Shown here one piece after another: positions 13,001 to 24,679 of a stretch of 64,000 nt of DNA; positions within the stretch are counted from its first letter, which is position 1; each line of letters opens with the position of its first letter. The translations under genes were made by a program, and so were the position numbers. The stretch is taken from positions 5,100,134-5,164,133 of the forward strand of contig CM035304.1 in NCBI GenBank assembly GCA_002900995.3. The letters are read 5' to 3'. The notes beneath the pieces are model-generated. The model worked only from the letters and a program-made list of their open reading frames with translations. It had not been told where the DNA came from and did no database searches. The stretch comes from Ganoderma boninense. Lineage: Eukaryota; Basidiomycota; Agaricomycetes; Polyporales; Polyporaceae.

Positions 13001-13840
13001 CGAGTTCCGTCGTGCTACCGCTGGTGGGGCGCTCGGTGATGTGCGCGCTGCGATCATCAATCGTGAGGTCATCAAGATAAAGCGGCAAGACTCGCAGTCA
13101 AAGAAAGTCACGGAAAGATATGATCGCAGAGTTCGGGCCGCGAACGCTGATGTTGCAAACCATGTCGATCACTATCGTCGGCACTGGATTGCGCTGAAGG
13201 TTCTCGGTCAGGTATTCGACAGGTCTGATCCACAGCTGCGCCGCCTCAATGACGCCGATGCCATTAAAATCGATCTATCGACGGCGGATAACCTCCTCGG
13301 CCAAAGCAAACAGGCGGTGTCTTGGATTTGGGGAGACTTCTCGTTCGTGGAGTCTGTCCAAGATGGCTGGTATCAAGAATTCTATGACGATGGTAAGCAC
13401 TGTTCCTAGGGGGAGACTGTGTAGTCCCCACTGACAGTTTCCAGTTCGCCGTGTCCATTGGTTCCGCTCAAGCGCCGTCAACATGCGCTGGAAAGAAGAA
13501 GTAGGACTGCTCGAGGAGGAGATGCGCCGGACGTTGCGCTTCCACGCGCACCACCGCGATCAATGGGAACGGCACGCTGAGCAAAACTTCGTATGTCAGG
13601 ACTTGGGCGCTGCCGCGTACGCCCGCAAGTGAGCACATGTCTACCTGCACGCATCCCACTTCTCACGCCATGAACCAGGCAAGCGTACCGGTACGAGCGC
13701 CTTATACACGCATGCACGAAGCGGTTTAACCAATACGTTGACTTGGTAAGACTTTCCCTGGACATACATGCCTCCACGTTTAACTGATGCAGCAACAGAA
13801 TGACCCTTCTCTACTTAATGTCTTTTCTGCAGTGCAATGA
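10053..13840 (+). CDS. KDZ (Kyakuja-Dileera-Zisupton) transposase with CxC2-type cysteine cluster, apparently intact
   Basis: Twelve exons (10053-10328, 10379-10996, 11046-11224, 11272-11437, 11488-11624, 11683-12095, 12146-12349, 12405-12519, 12572-13392, 13445-13628, 13679-13745, 13793-13840) join in frame for 1075 residues with no stop or frameshift. Family marks in order: a Cys/His cluster typical of the CxC2 KDZ-associated domain (CVHHQ, YRCFDCYHAPVHCEDC, RDHLHNPFHHIEVW); the RNase-H-like core beginning with the first acidic residue in FFYTIDGNFQ; GLSCARHMFALP; YDINCQY; the His region IGKFHVAAHQESC; and DGEAPERIWASLN with KEMSSGHRHDVINDYY. The C-terminal part has VHDVLLLLPSS and long helices, as in other KDZ proteins. 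This family moves DNA by cut-and-paste; the intact frame suggests recent activity or domestication. The start is the first ATG after the pyrimidine-rich leader; an in-frame upstream ATG at 9651 is less likely. Confidence 0.9.
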
Positions 13841-15428
13841 ATTCTTGTCGTATCTCGTTGGACCTTCACCCCTGTGTACATCTAGTATCATGTATTCAAA
13901 TGCATAGCTGTGCCTTTGTTTGTTTCATTTGAACCGTTCTACTGTTCGCTAAGAGAGGTTGGGGTGCACCGCTGTTCTGTGTTGAAGCGGCGACTTAGCT
14001 GCGGTGAGTTTGGACATTGCCGCATTGTCACCGGACTTTTATGCCTCGGTCGCCGCCCGATGGCTCTTGGCCGTACCTGAGATGATGACCAACTGCTGGA
14101 CCCATTCGCGTCTTATCGAGTTCCTCTTCAATCGACTCACGCGCCGGCCCCTGGAGCTGCTTAGTGGCGCTTCGTGAACGAACCACGTGTGTCGCGCAAA
14201 GCATTCCACCCACGCTAGTCCCCCGGATGTCTCAGGACGTCTTTGGGGCAACCAACCAGACATGAGAGTATGCGATTTCTGCTCCCCGGCGTCCTCCATG
14301 ACAATTGTCTTGTGGGCTCCCATTCACCCTCTACTGCTCCAGTACTTAAGTTGTTGCCTCTGCGGAAGCAACTCGACCTACATTGTCCTTGCGAAGCCTG
14401 CGCAAACTGCGCAAAGCCGTGAGATTGAGTGCGAGAGTCGTTCCGGCGGGTTACGCCACAGCATCGCGTCCGAAATGATCGGTGTCTGTCAGGAACATAC
14501 TTCGCGGGCCCCTCACCATCCATTCTATTCCTCCATATTCGCGCTCTGCGCAGTGAATGAAATACTTGTTTGGGCCGCTTGAGGGGCGCTCCTACATGAC
14601 GTGGAACGACCCGAGCAGCCGGCTCCAGTGAGGGCTCGGTCAGAAGTGCTCAACAATCTGGGTGCTCCCCATGTCCATTTTGAGCGGCCATATACCCGAG
14701 TGCGTACTCCTCTTCCATATTCTTAAGGTCAAATCATACAGATTTGTGTGTACTTACTAACGCCTCCTTACGATCATCAACTCTTCTCGCCAGATTACGC
14801 AGCATCATAGACCCACCAACAGCGAGGACCACAGGCGAGGAGAGCTGCGCCACTGCACAGCCTGTGGGACCGCGATGTCCAAACTATAAGCTGATAGCAC
14901 ATGTGCATTTCGAATAGTTGCACAATGGCATAGGGTCCCCCGGTCCCCCATGCCCCTGGGCCCTTCGCTCGGGGATGACAGTTTGCATGAGGTGGAGGAT
15001 TGCCCGTACTCCAACAGTGCAGGCAATTCAAGTGCACCCTTGATCGTGATTACAGCGAGATCTTGGTACTTCATTCCAGCCTGTTACCCACTTCCGATCA
15101 TGAATTTGTACGGCAGCGTGAACGGTCACCAGGTTGGTACTACTAGGACTATGGAGGTACTCCTGCTTGTTAGCACCATAACTACACACTCAAGTTGCTA
15201 GGTTCTGTTTCGAGGCCACTGAAGATACCTAGTGATGCCGAACATACGCCGTCCATCCGCCTTCATGTGAGAACATTCGCAAGGCACGATGTACAAATAT
15301 AGCATATTTCGGCGTTTAAAGCCGGGGATCAGTTGCGCGAGTGACGGATACATCTGTTGATATAGATGTATCCGCGGAAGGGAGGGTCACCCTCCCGGAT
15401 ACACCTGGGCTACTGACAACCTACCCAG
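13841..15428. other. Intergenic region with hairpins at its right end
   Basis: About 1.6 kb between the KDZ gene and the truncated kinase. No gene is supportable; short open frames on both strands (for example 14039-14323 minus) have no recognisable motif. The last 100 bp carries two strong inverted repeats, listed separately. Confidence 0.4.
15346..15396. repeat. Pair of hairpin-forming inverted repeats
   Basis: GGATACATCT (15346-15355) and its exact complement AGATGTATCC (15364-15373) flank an 8-base loop. Seven bases later comes a second palindrome, GGGAGGGT-C-ACCCTCCC (15380-15396). They lie directly upstream of the point where homology to FunK1 kinases begins, so they may mark an insertion or deletion junction. 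Confidence 0.6.
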
Positions 15429-17180
15429 GTCATCTTCGTCGGAGAGCCCTGGGGCCGGCTAACCACCGCGTTCAACATCGAGGATCCCAGCGGTAGGCGC
15501 GTCATCATCAAGGACTGCTACCGCGGCACCGGTCGCCGCTTCAAGGAGGAAGACATCCTGGACCATATCCATGCAGAGGGCGACTTCCTTGGGGTCGTAC
15601 GCATGAAGTTTCACGAGTCTGTCATGGTCGGAGACGACTATCTCGTGTTCGATCTGAAGGGCGAGGAGGAGGAGAGGACCAGAGAACGCTGGGTTCTCCT
15701 GGACACTGGTTTTCGTTTCCTGAAGGCCAGAACCGTCCAGGACCTCCTGATGGCGGTGTATGATACCCTCGAAGGTACGTGTTGAAGTACTGTTGCAAAT
15801 ATTAATCCTGTTCTGAATTCTGGCGTAGTTCACCGCTGCCAGCTCCTTCTACGGAGTGTCCTCCATCGTGATATGAGCAGCTACAACGTTCTTATGTACC
15901 CGATCTGGGGAGATGCGGACGCGCGCAAAGTTAACCCAAATCTACCACCAACCATTCAAGATGTGCTCGCTGGGAGCATCCGGTGAGTCCCTCCATCTCT
16001 TCATCTGGTGACGTCTGTTGACCACCCTCTATTAGGCCTGTGGAGAAGCGGTTCCCTTTATGCCTGTCCATCGACTACGATAACGCTGCGCTGTTGGATG
16101 GTGACAATGTTAGGCCTGAGGATCTCAAGCATCGCACGGTATGTCTTCCAGTTATTCTCCTCCAGCGACATCCTCTGATTTGTATCACAGGGTACACCCA
16201 TGTATATCGCTCGTGGCGTCTGCCTTGGAGTTGTCTTCACGCAATCTTGGCATCACACAGCTCCACGCATGCCAGAGCTTTCTGACGAAGCGCGAACGCT
16301 GTATATCCGGGCATACGGAGAAGCGCGCTACGAGCGGTACAACGACAAGAACGGCACTCGTCACGGAGGCCATCCTCCGGATTTGGATCAGAAGTTCAAT
16401 CCACCTCCCCAGTTTTATCATCGCCCAGAACATGACGTCGAATCTGTTTATTGGTCCGCCGTGTCGGCGCTTTTGCGCGTTCATCCCAAGGGCGTCGAGA
16501 AAGAAACGCAGGCCGACAAGAACATGGTATCGACATGGGACATCCTTCTTTCGCACGACATTCCCGACCGAGGCTATGGAAGTTCCGACAAGCGTCGAAA
16601 CATTATTATGCAGGAAGAACAGGAATGGGAAGCACTATTCCTCGATGGGATGAAGGACGTGGGCACTCTGTTGTCGACGTTGTCCCTGCATGTTATTCCC
16701 GAGTACGTGTTATGGGGCAAGGGGCTTCCGCCAGACCACCTCCACGAGGCCGTGCAGCGCCTTATTCTGCAGTTTCTCGTCGACCACAAGGAGCCCATCG
16801 AGCTGGAACCAGACTACCTTCGGCCCATCCGGGAGAAGCGGGACGCGAAATGGCAGCACTCACAACAGATTTCGACCATGGCCACGGGGTCCGGCGCGGT
16901 GTCTCCCGAGCAAAGGCGGACCAGAGCCTCTGCTCGGTCGAGCCAGACACGGGTGGACGCGGACGCGCAGGAGGGTAGCTCGAGCAAGCGCGACTCTGTG
17001 CCTGTTGACGTTGCTCAGTCTGCTTCCTCTTCAGGGACTCGCGTGCCCGACGTCCCTCGCCTAGCCATCATCGATCTAAAGCGCAAGACCTCTAGTCATG
17101 CTGGACGGAGCGCAAAGCGCATGAGAGACAACGCGGGTCGTCCACAGTCCACCAAGGAGCACTCAGAAGACGAGGCGTAG
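15429..17180 (+). pseudogene. FunK1-type fungal protein kinase lacking its N-terminal extension
   Basis: Four exons (15429-15774, 15829-15982, 16036-16138, 16191-17180) give one frame of about 530 residues. Kinase signatures are complete: the Lys-bearing strand RVIIKDCYR, the catalytic loop HRDMSSYNV, the metal-binding motif as SIDYDNAALL, and the activation-segment end GTPMYIARGV, followed by the large helical C-lobe and a basic Ser-rich tail with KRMRDNAGRP. FunK1 proteins normally carry several hundred residues before the kinase domain. Here the frame opens at an acceptor-like CAG (15428) with an in-frame TGA just upstream, and no matching exon is visible in the preceding 1.5 kb. The first in-frame ATG (15603) is already inside the N-lobe. 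Either upstream sequence was deleted or replaced, or distant exons were missed; I favour truncation. Confidence 0.75.
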
Positions 17181-17622
17181 TGCCTGGGCACCACCATTCC
17201 ATTGAATTTCATGCCGTAATGAAGGGTGATAACATATGCATGTGATCACCCTCATTGAAGTACTAGATACGCGTCGAAGAGGACTACGCTCAGGCCTATG
17301 CGCGGCAGGACGCCTTGTGTTGCGGCCAATCACCCCTCTGGCAGGTCGTGCTGCAATACCTTGTTGACAGTGATGTAGCGCGTCAGCGCGACCAGGCTAC
17401 CTTGCGGACCACAATACTCACCGTGCCCCCTTACACCGCGAACACTTCTTCACAGAAGCCGTCAAGCTTTTGCACCATGAACACTGGTCCAGTCGCACAC
17501 GATTCGCAGTGACACTGGCGAACGAATTGCCTGGTGAGGGCTGAGCATGGATCAGCTCCCACACGTTGTCATCTGGTATCGCAGGGTGAATACGCCGCCG
17601 TTAATCGTAAATCGTAAGAAGA
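17181..17622. other. Short convergent intergenic region
   Basis: Lies between the 3' ends of the truncated kinase and the helical-repeat gene. I see no gene and no clear structure here. Confidence 0.4.
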
Positions 17623-19679
17623 CTAGACATGTAACATGCACGACGCACCCATCCCCACAAGCCGCCTCATGAGATGTTTCCATTGCTCAATGCACCCGCT
17701 CCCATATTGCTCGAACAGCCATTCTCGGGTGACCTGAATATCGCTGGTCGCTGCTGAGTGGCCACCATTGAGAACCCCCGCGAACCGCTCCGCCGTCCGT
17801 ATCGTTTCAAGAAGGGGCTGCGAGCGAGGAAGACGATGCCAACGATGCCATTAGAAAAAAATAGATTTGAACCAGGGTTCAGCCCAACAAAAGTGGTAGT
17901 ATGGCACGCACCTCGTAATGCTGCAGATCATGCCGCTCCGCGACGAGCTTGAGGACGACGTACCAGTTCAAAATGTTGGGGAGCTGGCGCGCATCGGGAG
18001 GGGCGATCTGGATGTAGACGTCCGCCGCCTCGATCGCCTGCCTGAAGTACTCCATCGCGCGCCGCGCCGGTTCCTGCGTGACGTCGACGACGCCATGCAT
18101 GGTAGCGAAAGCTTCCCACCCGGTGATCGGGACAGCGCGCGCGATGAGCTCGCGCTGCAGGAAGGGCGTCAGCCCGTCGCACGCGACCGCCTCCCGGAGT
18201 GTGCGGAGCCTGAGGGTGGCGTCTGCGGGGGAGAGGGAGAAGGAAATGGCGTAGGCGTAGTGCGCATACGCTAGGTTTGGGTTGCGCTCCATAGCGCGCT
18301 GGGCGAGGAGATATACCCCCCTGGGATCGGCTTGCGTCGCGAGCATGTAGTGGAGCTTGAGGATGTCGGCTGCGTCCTCGTCTGCCGCTGAGCGCCGCCT
18401 CTCCGCGAGCGAGGTGGCACAACGTAGCAGGAGGTCCAGATGTGTCAGCTGACTGCCATCCGCTGCATGCCAGTGTGCGCCGGGTTTGATGACGACTTCC
18501 GCGAGCGGCACGAAGTTTGCGAGACGCAGCCCCAACGCACAGAGATTGCCACCTGGGCGGTACCGAGATATCGCGTTTGCAGCATCGGAGATGGCCCTGA
18601 ACTCGACAACGCACTCGCAGGTGTCAGTGCCGTATGCGAGCAGCAGAGACCGCAGGTCCTCCGGGAATGCAGAGAGCAAGTCCTCTTCACTAGCGTGGGC
18701 ACGTCCCGGTATGCCACCTGCGCGGCTGACAACAGGGTGGATGCCCTGCGCCTCGATGCCGAGCTTCACGCGTGCGAGGAGTAAGGCCGATGTCACCGCG
18801 TTGCTTCGTGCCCGAAGGCGACTACTGCGGGAGAGGACGGCATAGTACCCGAGAAGGGAGGGAACCTCCCAGAGTCGGCAACGTTGAGGACATGTGTGGG
18901 GCAACCTCGCGAGAATGATCATTGCAACGTTGATCTTGAGTTCGGGGAGACGCTCCGGTGGATGTCGGAGTGTATCGAGTAATGCCGAGAAAACCGGCGC
19001 AAGACACTCGTCGTCGTAAACGTCGGGATGTGAAGGGCCGAGACGGTGAATCGGTTGGAGGAAGCTTTCGGCCAGGGTCATGATGGCGGGATCTACAACG
19101 GCTGCGTCGCCCGGGTGATCCCGCAGAATCTTCACGATGTCCATATTGTGTCGGAAGAGATCCAAGGAGAATTCTCCATCAGAATCAAGGAAGGTATTGA
19201 GGATCTCTTCCACCATACACCCCCCTGGAGGGTTTCCGAGAAGCTGTATGGTTTTTTGAGCCAAGCCTAGCAGAAAGCGATCGAGATATGTCAGCAACTC
19301 ACTGCACTGCAAAGCCGGTAGACGCAGTCCAACATCACCTGCACGAATGACCCGCTTCCGCAAGACAGCATCTGCCGCCATCTTGGTCCAGATGACGCAC
19401 ACAAGCATAGCACCCCTGACCGCGCCATGCGAAAGTGCTGCGGCATAAACCTCGTCTAAGCGTCGACTGATCTCGTTAAAGCGGGCGTGAACCTGTCTTA
19501 GACCAGAGCGAGTAGCTACGTCTACAAAGGGTGAACAAACCATCATGCCATCTCAACATAATTGTGGACTTACTTGGAATCTCGAGGTGCTGTCGTAGAC
19601 GATCTGCTAGGATGTCCAGTGCAGTGTTCTCGTCGTTCAAACCCTCCCACACAGAAGGCGGGATGATGTTAGGGTCCAT
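17623..19679 (-). CDS. Helical-repeat (TPR-like) protein of the agaricomycete MYND-associated type, without MYND finger
   Basis: Three exons (19679-19574, 19521-17912, 17817-17623) give 636 residues. The first intron splits an Asn codon (LEIP-NVATRSG) and the last joins LQHYE to PLLETIRTAERFAG, both with consensus GT-AG. The protein is almost all alpha-helical, with TPR-like stretches such as AADILKLHYMLATQADPRGVY, LAQRAMERNPNLAYAHYAYA and REAVACDGL. From memory, many basidiomycete proteins of this type end in a MYND zinc finger; here no Cys/His pattern follows and the frame ends in GMGASCMLHV-stop, so the finger is absent. Function unknown; such repeats usually bind other proteins. The start MDPNIIPPSVWEGL is preferred to the upstream in-frame methionine at 19793 because the intervening residues are unlike the rest. 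Confidence 0.75.
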
Positions 19680-20018
19680 GTTGGCGTTGATACGGGATGT
19701 GATATTTTTGAGAAAGAAACGGATAGGCGTTTGCAAAGACGAAGAGCAGAAAACGATGTTAGGGGGAGGCCGACTCCCCCTGAGCATCCGCACGAATCGG
19801 CAAATGCCGCCAACAACGCGGAATGGTTAATCCTCATAGCAGTTCACTCACCCAGATAATTTGGGCTAACCAAACCCAAATACCGGAAGCTTGTCCAGGT
19901 CAGATGCGTAGGGATAAAATAGGCACAGGAAGCAGAGCTGGAGACAACATGAGTACAATATCAAATCCTATATATCCAAGCATAATAGTCGGTCTGTGAG
20001 GTAGGCTGTTTGTTCTTG
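19680..20018. other. Short tandem intergenic region
   Basis: 339 bp between two minus-strand genes; it must hold the promoter of the helical-repeat gene and the terminator of the SDR gene. No distinct motif was identified. Confidence 0.3.
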
Positions 20019-21489
20019 TTATAGTGCCGCCTTCATAGTCGAATGCGCATTCGCACCGTCGAGAACGATGTGGGAACCAGAGACGTACGCCGCCGCCGGG
20101 CTCGCGAGGAAGAGGGCTGGGTATAGAAGGCACAGCATGAGTCTTCGTGCGATTGGATGAGAAACTTGCGACCAAGCGAGACGTACCGACGCCCGCCATG
20201 TCTCTGGGGTGGCCGATACGGCCTGAAAAACTCGTTTAGTCATCATGCATTATGCAAGATTCGGTGAGCTATATGCGCTCACCGAAGGGTGTGCCTGCAG
20301 CAAGACCCTCCTCGCCATGTTGCTTGAGGCCGAACGCAGTCATTTTGGACGGGAAGACGCTGCCCGTGGGAGTCATTCTCAGCATAAACGACCGCCAATC
20401 CCGCGTGCGTCTCACCCAGGGCAGATGGCGTTGACGGTGATGAACTTGTTCGCGAGGGTCGTCGCCAGCAGGATCGTGAGATGGTTGAGGGCGGCCTTGC
20501 TCGCACCATCTGCGGGCGCATACATGAGCTCAATCAACGCGTCGCGTATCTTGCAAAAGCGGACGCATACGTACAGCTCCAGGTGCCAGTGCCCTCGGCG
20601 GCGACGCGTACGCCCTCGACGACGGTGACGAAGCTCGCGACAGACGAGATGTTGATCACACGACCAGGGTCGAATGAGGTCGCGTCCTTGGCTAGAAGTG
20701 GTGTGAGGCTGAGTGCAGCAGCGTGTCAGTAGCTGTGGAGGTGATTCTCCAGGGGTACAAACGCACGCAGATGTCACTGGCAAAGAAGGATATTCGATCA
20801 GCAAACTGTAAGGGACGAAACTGCTGTGAGAGGAGCTTACTGTAGAATGCACTCTTAACATTGAGTGCCATTACCTTGTCCCATCCCTGCTCTGGGAAAC
20901 TGCAGTGTTATGCATCCGTCAGCAAGGCTTAGTGGTGGAACAATTGATACTTACTCGTCGAACGGAGAGCCCCACGACGTGCCCGAGTTGTTGACGAGGA
21001 CGTGGATCTTGGACTCGTGCTCCTTGATGGCATTTGCAAGAGCATCGCAGCCAGCCTTAGTCTATCATCAATGTAAGGTGCCCACATCGACAAATCGGGC
21101 GCCAGATGAAGGTTCGGCGCACGCTGATGTCCGCCACGATGTAGTGGCAGCTTCCGGGACCCTTCTTGTTGAGGACATCGCATGCCTGCAAACAGATAGA
21201 AGCATAAACGTTCACGGTGTGATTCGCAGCAAGGTCCATGTGGCACTGACCTCCTTGAGCTGCTGCTCTTTGCGCGACGCGATGTAAACCTTGGCGCCAT
21301 TTTGAACGTAGGCGGAGGCGATCATACTGCCAATCCCGGAACCTCCGCCCGTAACAACGGCTGGGAATGCATGCGTCACTGTCTCGCCCGTCCAAGTGGT
21401 CGAGCCTGGCATGGAAAGGACGTACCAACTTTACCTTTGACGCCGAAGAGCGCAGACGTGGAGAAGTCTGTGATGGCAGTCAGCTTCAT
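20019..21489 (-). CDS. Short-chain dehydrogenase/reductase (SDR), RhlG/3-oxoacyl-reductase-like
   Basis: A complete classical SDR of about 290 residues built from many short exons. It shows the dinucleotide-binding VAVVTGGGSGIG, the structural NNSG, the catalytic Ser region RVINISSVAS and the YGASK active site (Tyr-x3-Lys), then NAICPGVFPSKM and the C-terminal FLASPAAAYVSGSHIVLDG. The start is MKLTAITDFSTSALFGVKGK. The first intron splits a Val-Ala junction (GKV-AVVTGG) and the acceptor before VFPSK restores the usual ICPGVFPSK. Fungal proteins with this N-terminus are often named rhamnolipid-type 3-oxoacyl-ACP reductases by homology; the real substrate cannot be read from the sequence. NADP preference is suggested by the basic residues after the second strand (YIASRKEQQ). 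Expected to be cytosolic. Confidence 0.88.
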
Positions 21490-24400
21490 CAAAACTACCT
21501 GTGTTCGCAGCGTCCTGACATACTCAGGGGGTTCTCTTCTGACATGACTTTGCGCTGCCTATGTTTCGTGGTGGTCGAATGGATGGTGGAAGTCGCTTTG
21601 CTGGAATACAGACCCACGCACTGGCCAACCGGCCCGGCATGCCAATTGCCGGAGGGCCCTATGGTACGCGGCAATGTCCGGCCCTCGCTTGAGGGGCTTC
21701 CGGGGTTCCCGGATGTGTTCCAGTTCGTCGCTGCTTCCAACCTCGATCTCGCTGGCTTTCTCTCTTGTGAATCACTTGGGCTCTTCATCATACTTGACGG
21801 CGGCCATTGCATGCAGAACGTCTCACTTGGAGGCTGATTCAGCACTGCTTGGCAACGGCGATATCCCGCGAGTCCATCCTGGACCCCCGAGTCCCACAGA
21901 CTGATGCATTGCTAAACAACAAGCGTGGTCGCCGGCCAGTGTCTATGCAGCAACTACTTTCCTTGCACGCCTGGACGCTGGTTCGAAACGCAAGTCCGCC
22001 CGACACTGGACCTTGATGAAGCGCCAAATTTTGGCTACACACGGATTTCCAAACGCCGTTCTTGCAGTAATACCCATCAACCGCATGTGCACTGTGATAA
22101 ATCATCTTAGTCCTCAGTCCTCAACGCTTGATCATGCGCAGTGTCGCAGAAGGAGATCACTCAGGAACGGAACCAGCTGTGTGGGGAAGGTGCGGAAGGA
22201 ACAGCCCGGAGGCCTTGAGAGGATACCCCAACCTGTAGCAGGTGAGAGCTATCTCCATACATGAAACTGACGCCCTTTCACGCCGTATTCCACTCGCAGA
22301 CCGCACCTTTCCAAGTTAACCCATGCGCTCCTGTGTCTTTCAACACGCCCATGCATGCGCCCGTATCCCACTGCATGGTCCGCGGTCGCTCGAGTGCATA
22401 GCTTAACTCGAGTCGGGCCGATGATGGGGAAACAAGATCGCAGCCTGTGAATTGATTAGAGATTGTCGTTCAATATGGCCACTGGGTCAGTAGTGGCTGG
22501 AATACTCCGGGCGGTACGAGTATCATTTTTGCCCTCAATTCCTACCAGCGTCATCATACCGGCCGACGTTGCAGGGCATTGCTCGCAGCGGATGGCCCCG
22601 AGGGTCTGATGTTTGAGCTTCATGCACGGAACACAGCCTTGGGAGTCTTTTCTGATTAGCCACACAGGCTTTGATGGAAGATCCGGGGGTCGGGACTTCA
22701 ACGAGATCTAGCAGCGTGCCACCTACAGGGAAGGCTTCTACTCTGCGAGCGAGCGATGCACAAACCCATTCCTCATGGCGGTTCTTCTCGTTATGAGCGA
22801 TGCTCGGTGGCACGCGCATTCAACTTGGACCACTTGGTCCCGCCAGAGCGGCCGATTGTGACGAACAATATCATCTGATCTCAGTACCCCCACCTGTTGC
22901 CGCCTGATAGCCACTGCATGCAGAGCGTGAAAGTGACCAAGGATCCGAGAAAAAGACCGTACGAGGCTCTAGCCAACATAGACATTATTGATCGCCTGCA
23001 TTTGCGCAGTATGTTTTCGATGCTCCACAAGGGCAGACCAGTGTCATCATGTGGCGGTCGGTACGGTTTGGCCACCGTACACAGGCATGCAGCGCTATGA
23101 CCCCAGGGTTATCCCGCCGGAGGACAACCCCAGCTTAACTGATTTTAACTCCAGTACTATTATGAACCATGGCACTGGGGATGACCTGTCGGCAACTCAC
23201 CCTCAGGATGAATCGAGTTTTGACCCTGGGTTAAACGCTGCTGCACGTGATCTGGCGGGCGGTTGCTGGAGCGGGTTCGTATCGCTGGCTCGGGACAACT
23301 CGGGACAGGGGACCAAGGCCTCAGGCAATCAGGCAGGACGTTCGGGGAGAAAATGTATTGTCAACGGTTCTACTCGCATACATACATGCATTGTTGTACT
23401 ACATACGATACACAGTTTAGAAAAATGGAGCGCAAAAAGGCACATGCAATGCACAGTCGTTCTCAGAGCGCTGGTGCCGTCAAAACGATCATTTGGGACA
23501 CAGCAGCGAGCTAGGACAGGGGTGGCACACAAGATGTACAGCAAATATACGACCGCGACGGCGGGGTGCGAAGGTGCTTTACAGCGTGAATTAGAGCCTG
23601 ACACTCCAGACCACCCAAAGGGAAGATGACACGTTAGGCAATGAGCTCGAAAGCGAGCTCGTTCCCATGCGTGTCAACCTCTCTAAGGCGAACGCCTGGA
23701 GCTTCGGGCCCTACGCACCTTGCTGTAGGCTCCGCGATGGAGGTGCTGGAGGGAGGGAGGGACACTCACGAGGGGAAGTCCAGGGAGGGAGGGAGTCTGC
23801 GGATGGGGAGGAAGATGGGGGAAGGAGACAAGGAGGGTGCGCCTGCCACCGACGCTGCGGCAAGGACTCGGAAAACTTCAGCTCACACCATCGCCATCAT
23901 GATATGGATGGGATCAGGCGCCCGAGAGGATATGTCCTGAGGTTGAAACGATGAGAGTGCAAGTTGGGTTTGTCTTCAGAAGTTGAACTCAGGTTGAAGC
24001 GACAGAGGGTTGACCCCAGGTTGCGCGTCTGGGTTAAGCTGGTCTTGAAATCTCGGGTTATGCGCTCCGCACAAGTTTCGAATAACCTGGGATCAAAACA
24101 CTCAAGTTAACTCTGGCCCATTCCGCTCTAGTTCAACCCTAGTGCTAAATCCCGTCTGGCCGTGTACCTGTGATGCGCAGCGTTTGGTCCGAGTGGCTCG
24201 CCCTGGCTGGCCTTTTCCGGCGGTGTTTCAGCACGCATCCAAGAGCCTGGCAAGCGGTCTGCCGGCTCCGGACTTGCCTTCGCTTGTCTTCTTTGCTGCT
24301 GTTTCCGCGACGTCATATCAGTTTTGTGTATGGCCTTTTCGAATCGCTGTGTATCCGGAGTTGGAGTCTGGACGGATGGTCTGCTATGGCAGCGCTTCGA

Positions 24401-24679
24401 TCCCGACTACGGGCGCACGCGGACACTGATGCGAAGTGCGCCTCGTTGGTCGGGACTCTCTGTGGCTCTGCAAAGCTTGTGTCCGATGCTGATCGCTGCT
24501 GGACGAGCGTCGTAGGTAGCAGACTCGCGGGGTGTTTATAAAGGGGACCAGGTTGGGATCGGGATCCTCATTCAGCTCTTTCACTTCATTCCTTCTGCAT
24601 TCTTCTCTTTCTTCTTCGACGCCACACTTTTTTTCTTGCGCCACTTTCAACCAACTTTTCAGTTCAGACCATATTCAAG
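21490..24679. other. Gene-poor region with G-rich tract and degenerate repeats
   Basis: About 3.2 kb with no supportable gene. It contains degenerate CCAGGTT/AACCTGG-type motifs scattered between about 23100 and 24150, a G-run cluster near 23750-23838 and, at its right end, the promoter of the thaumatin-like gene. A CxxC-x(n)-CxxC coding possibility on the minus strand at 22456-22701 is too short and isolated to call. Confidence 0.4.
24537..24542 (+). promoter_or_regulatory. TATA box of the thaumatin-like gene
   Basis: TATAAA in the context gtgtttataaagggg, 138 bp before the ATG at 24680 and followed by a pyrimidine-rich leader. Spacing and context fit a fungal core promoter. Confidence 0.6.

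Noticed and set aside
14039..14323. Minus-strand 94-residue frame downstream of the KDZ gene
   Set aside because: No domain, no splice support, and a second frame on the same strand is equally open.
17860..17890. GGTTCAAATC, resembling a tRNA T-loop, on the minus strand
   Set aside because: No pairing arms or acceptor stem; it lies inside an intron of the helical-repeat gene.
17928..18614. 228-residue second minus-strand frame inside the helical-repeat gene
   Set aside because: Out-of-frame shadow of the 636-residue protein, Arg/His-rich with no motif.
22456..22701. Minus-strand frame with CVPCMKLKHQ and CEQCPATS, a possible zinc ribbon
   Set aside because: Short and isolated, with no upstream exon and no recognisable family; CxxC pairs arise by chance at this length.
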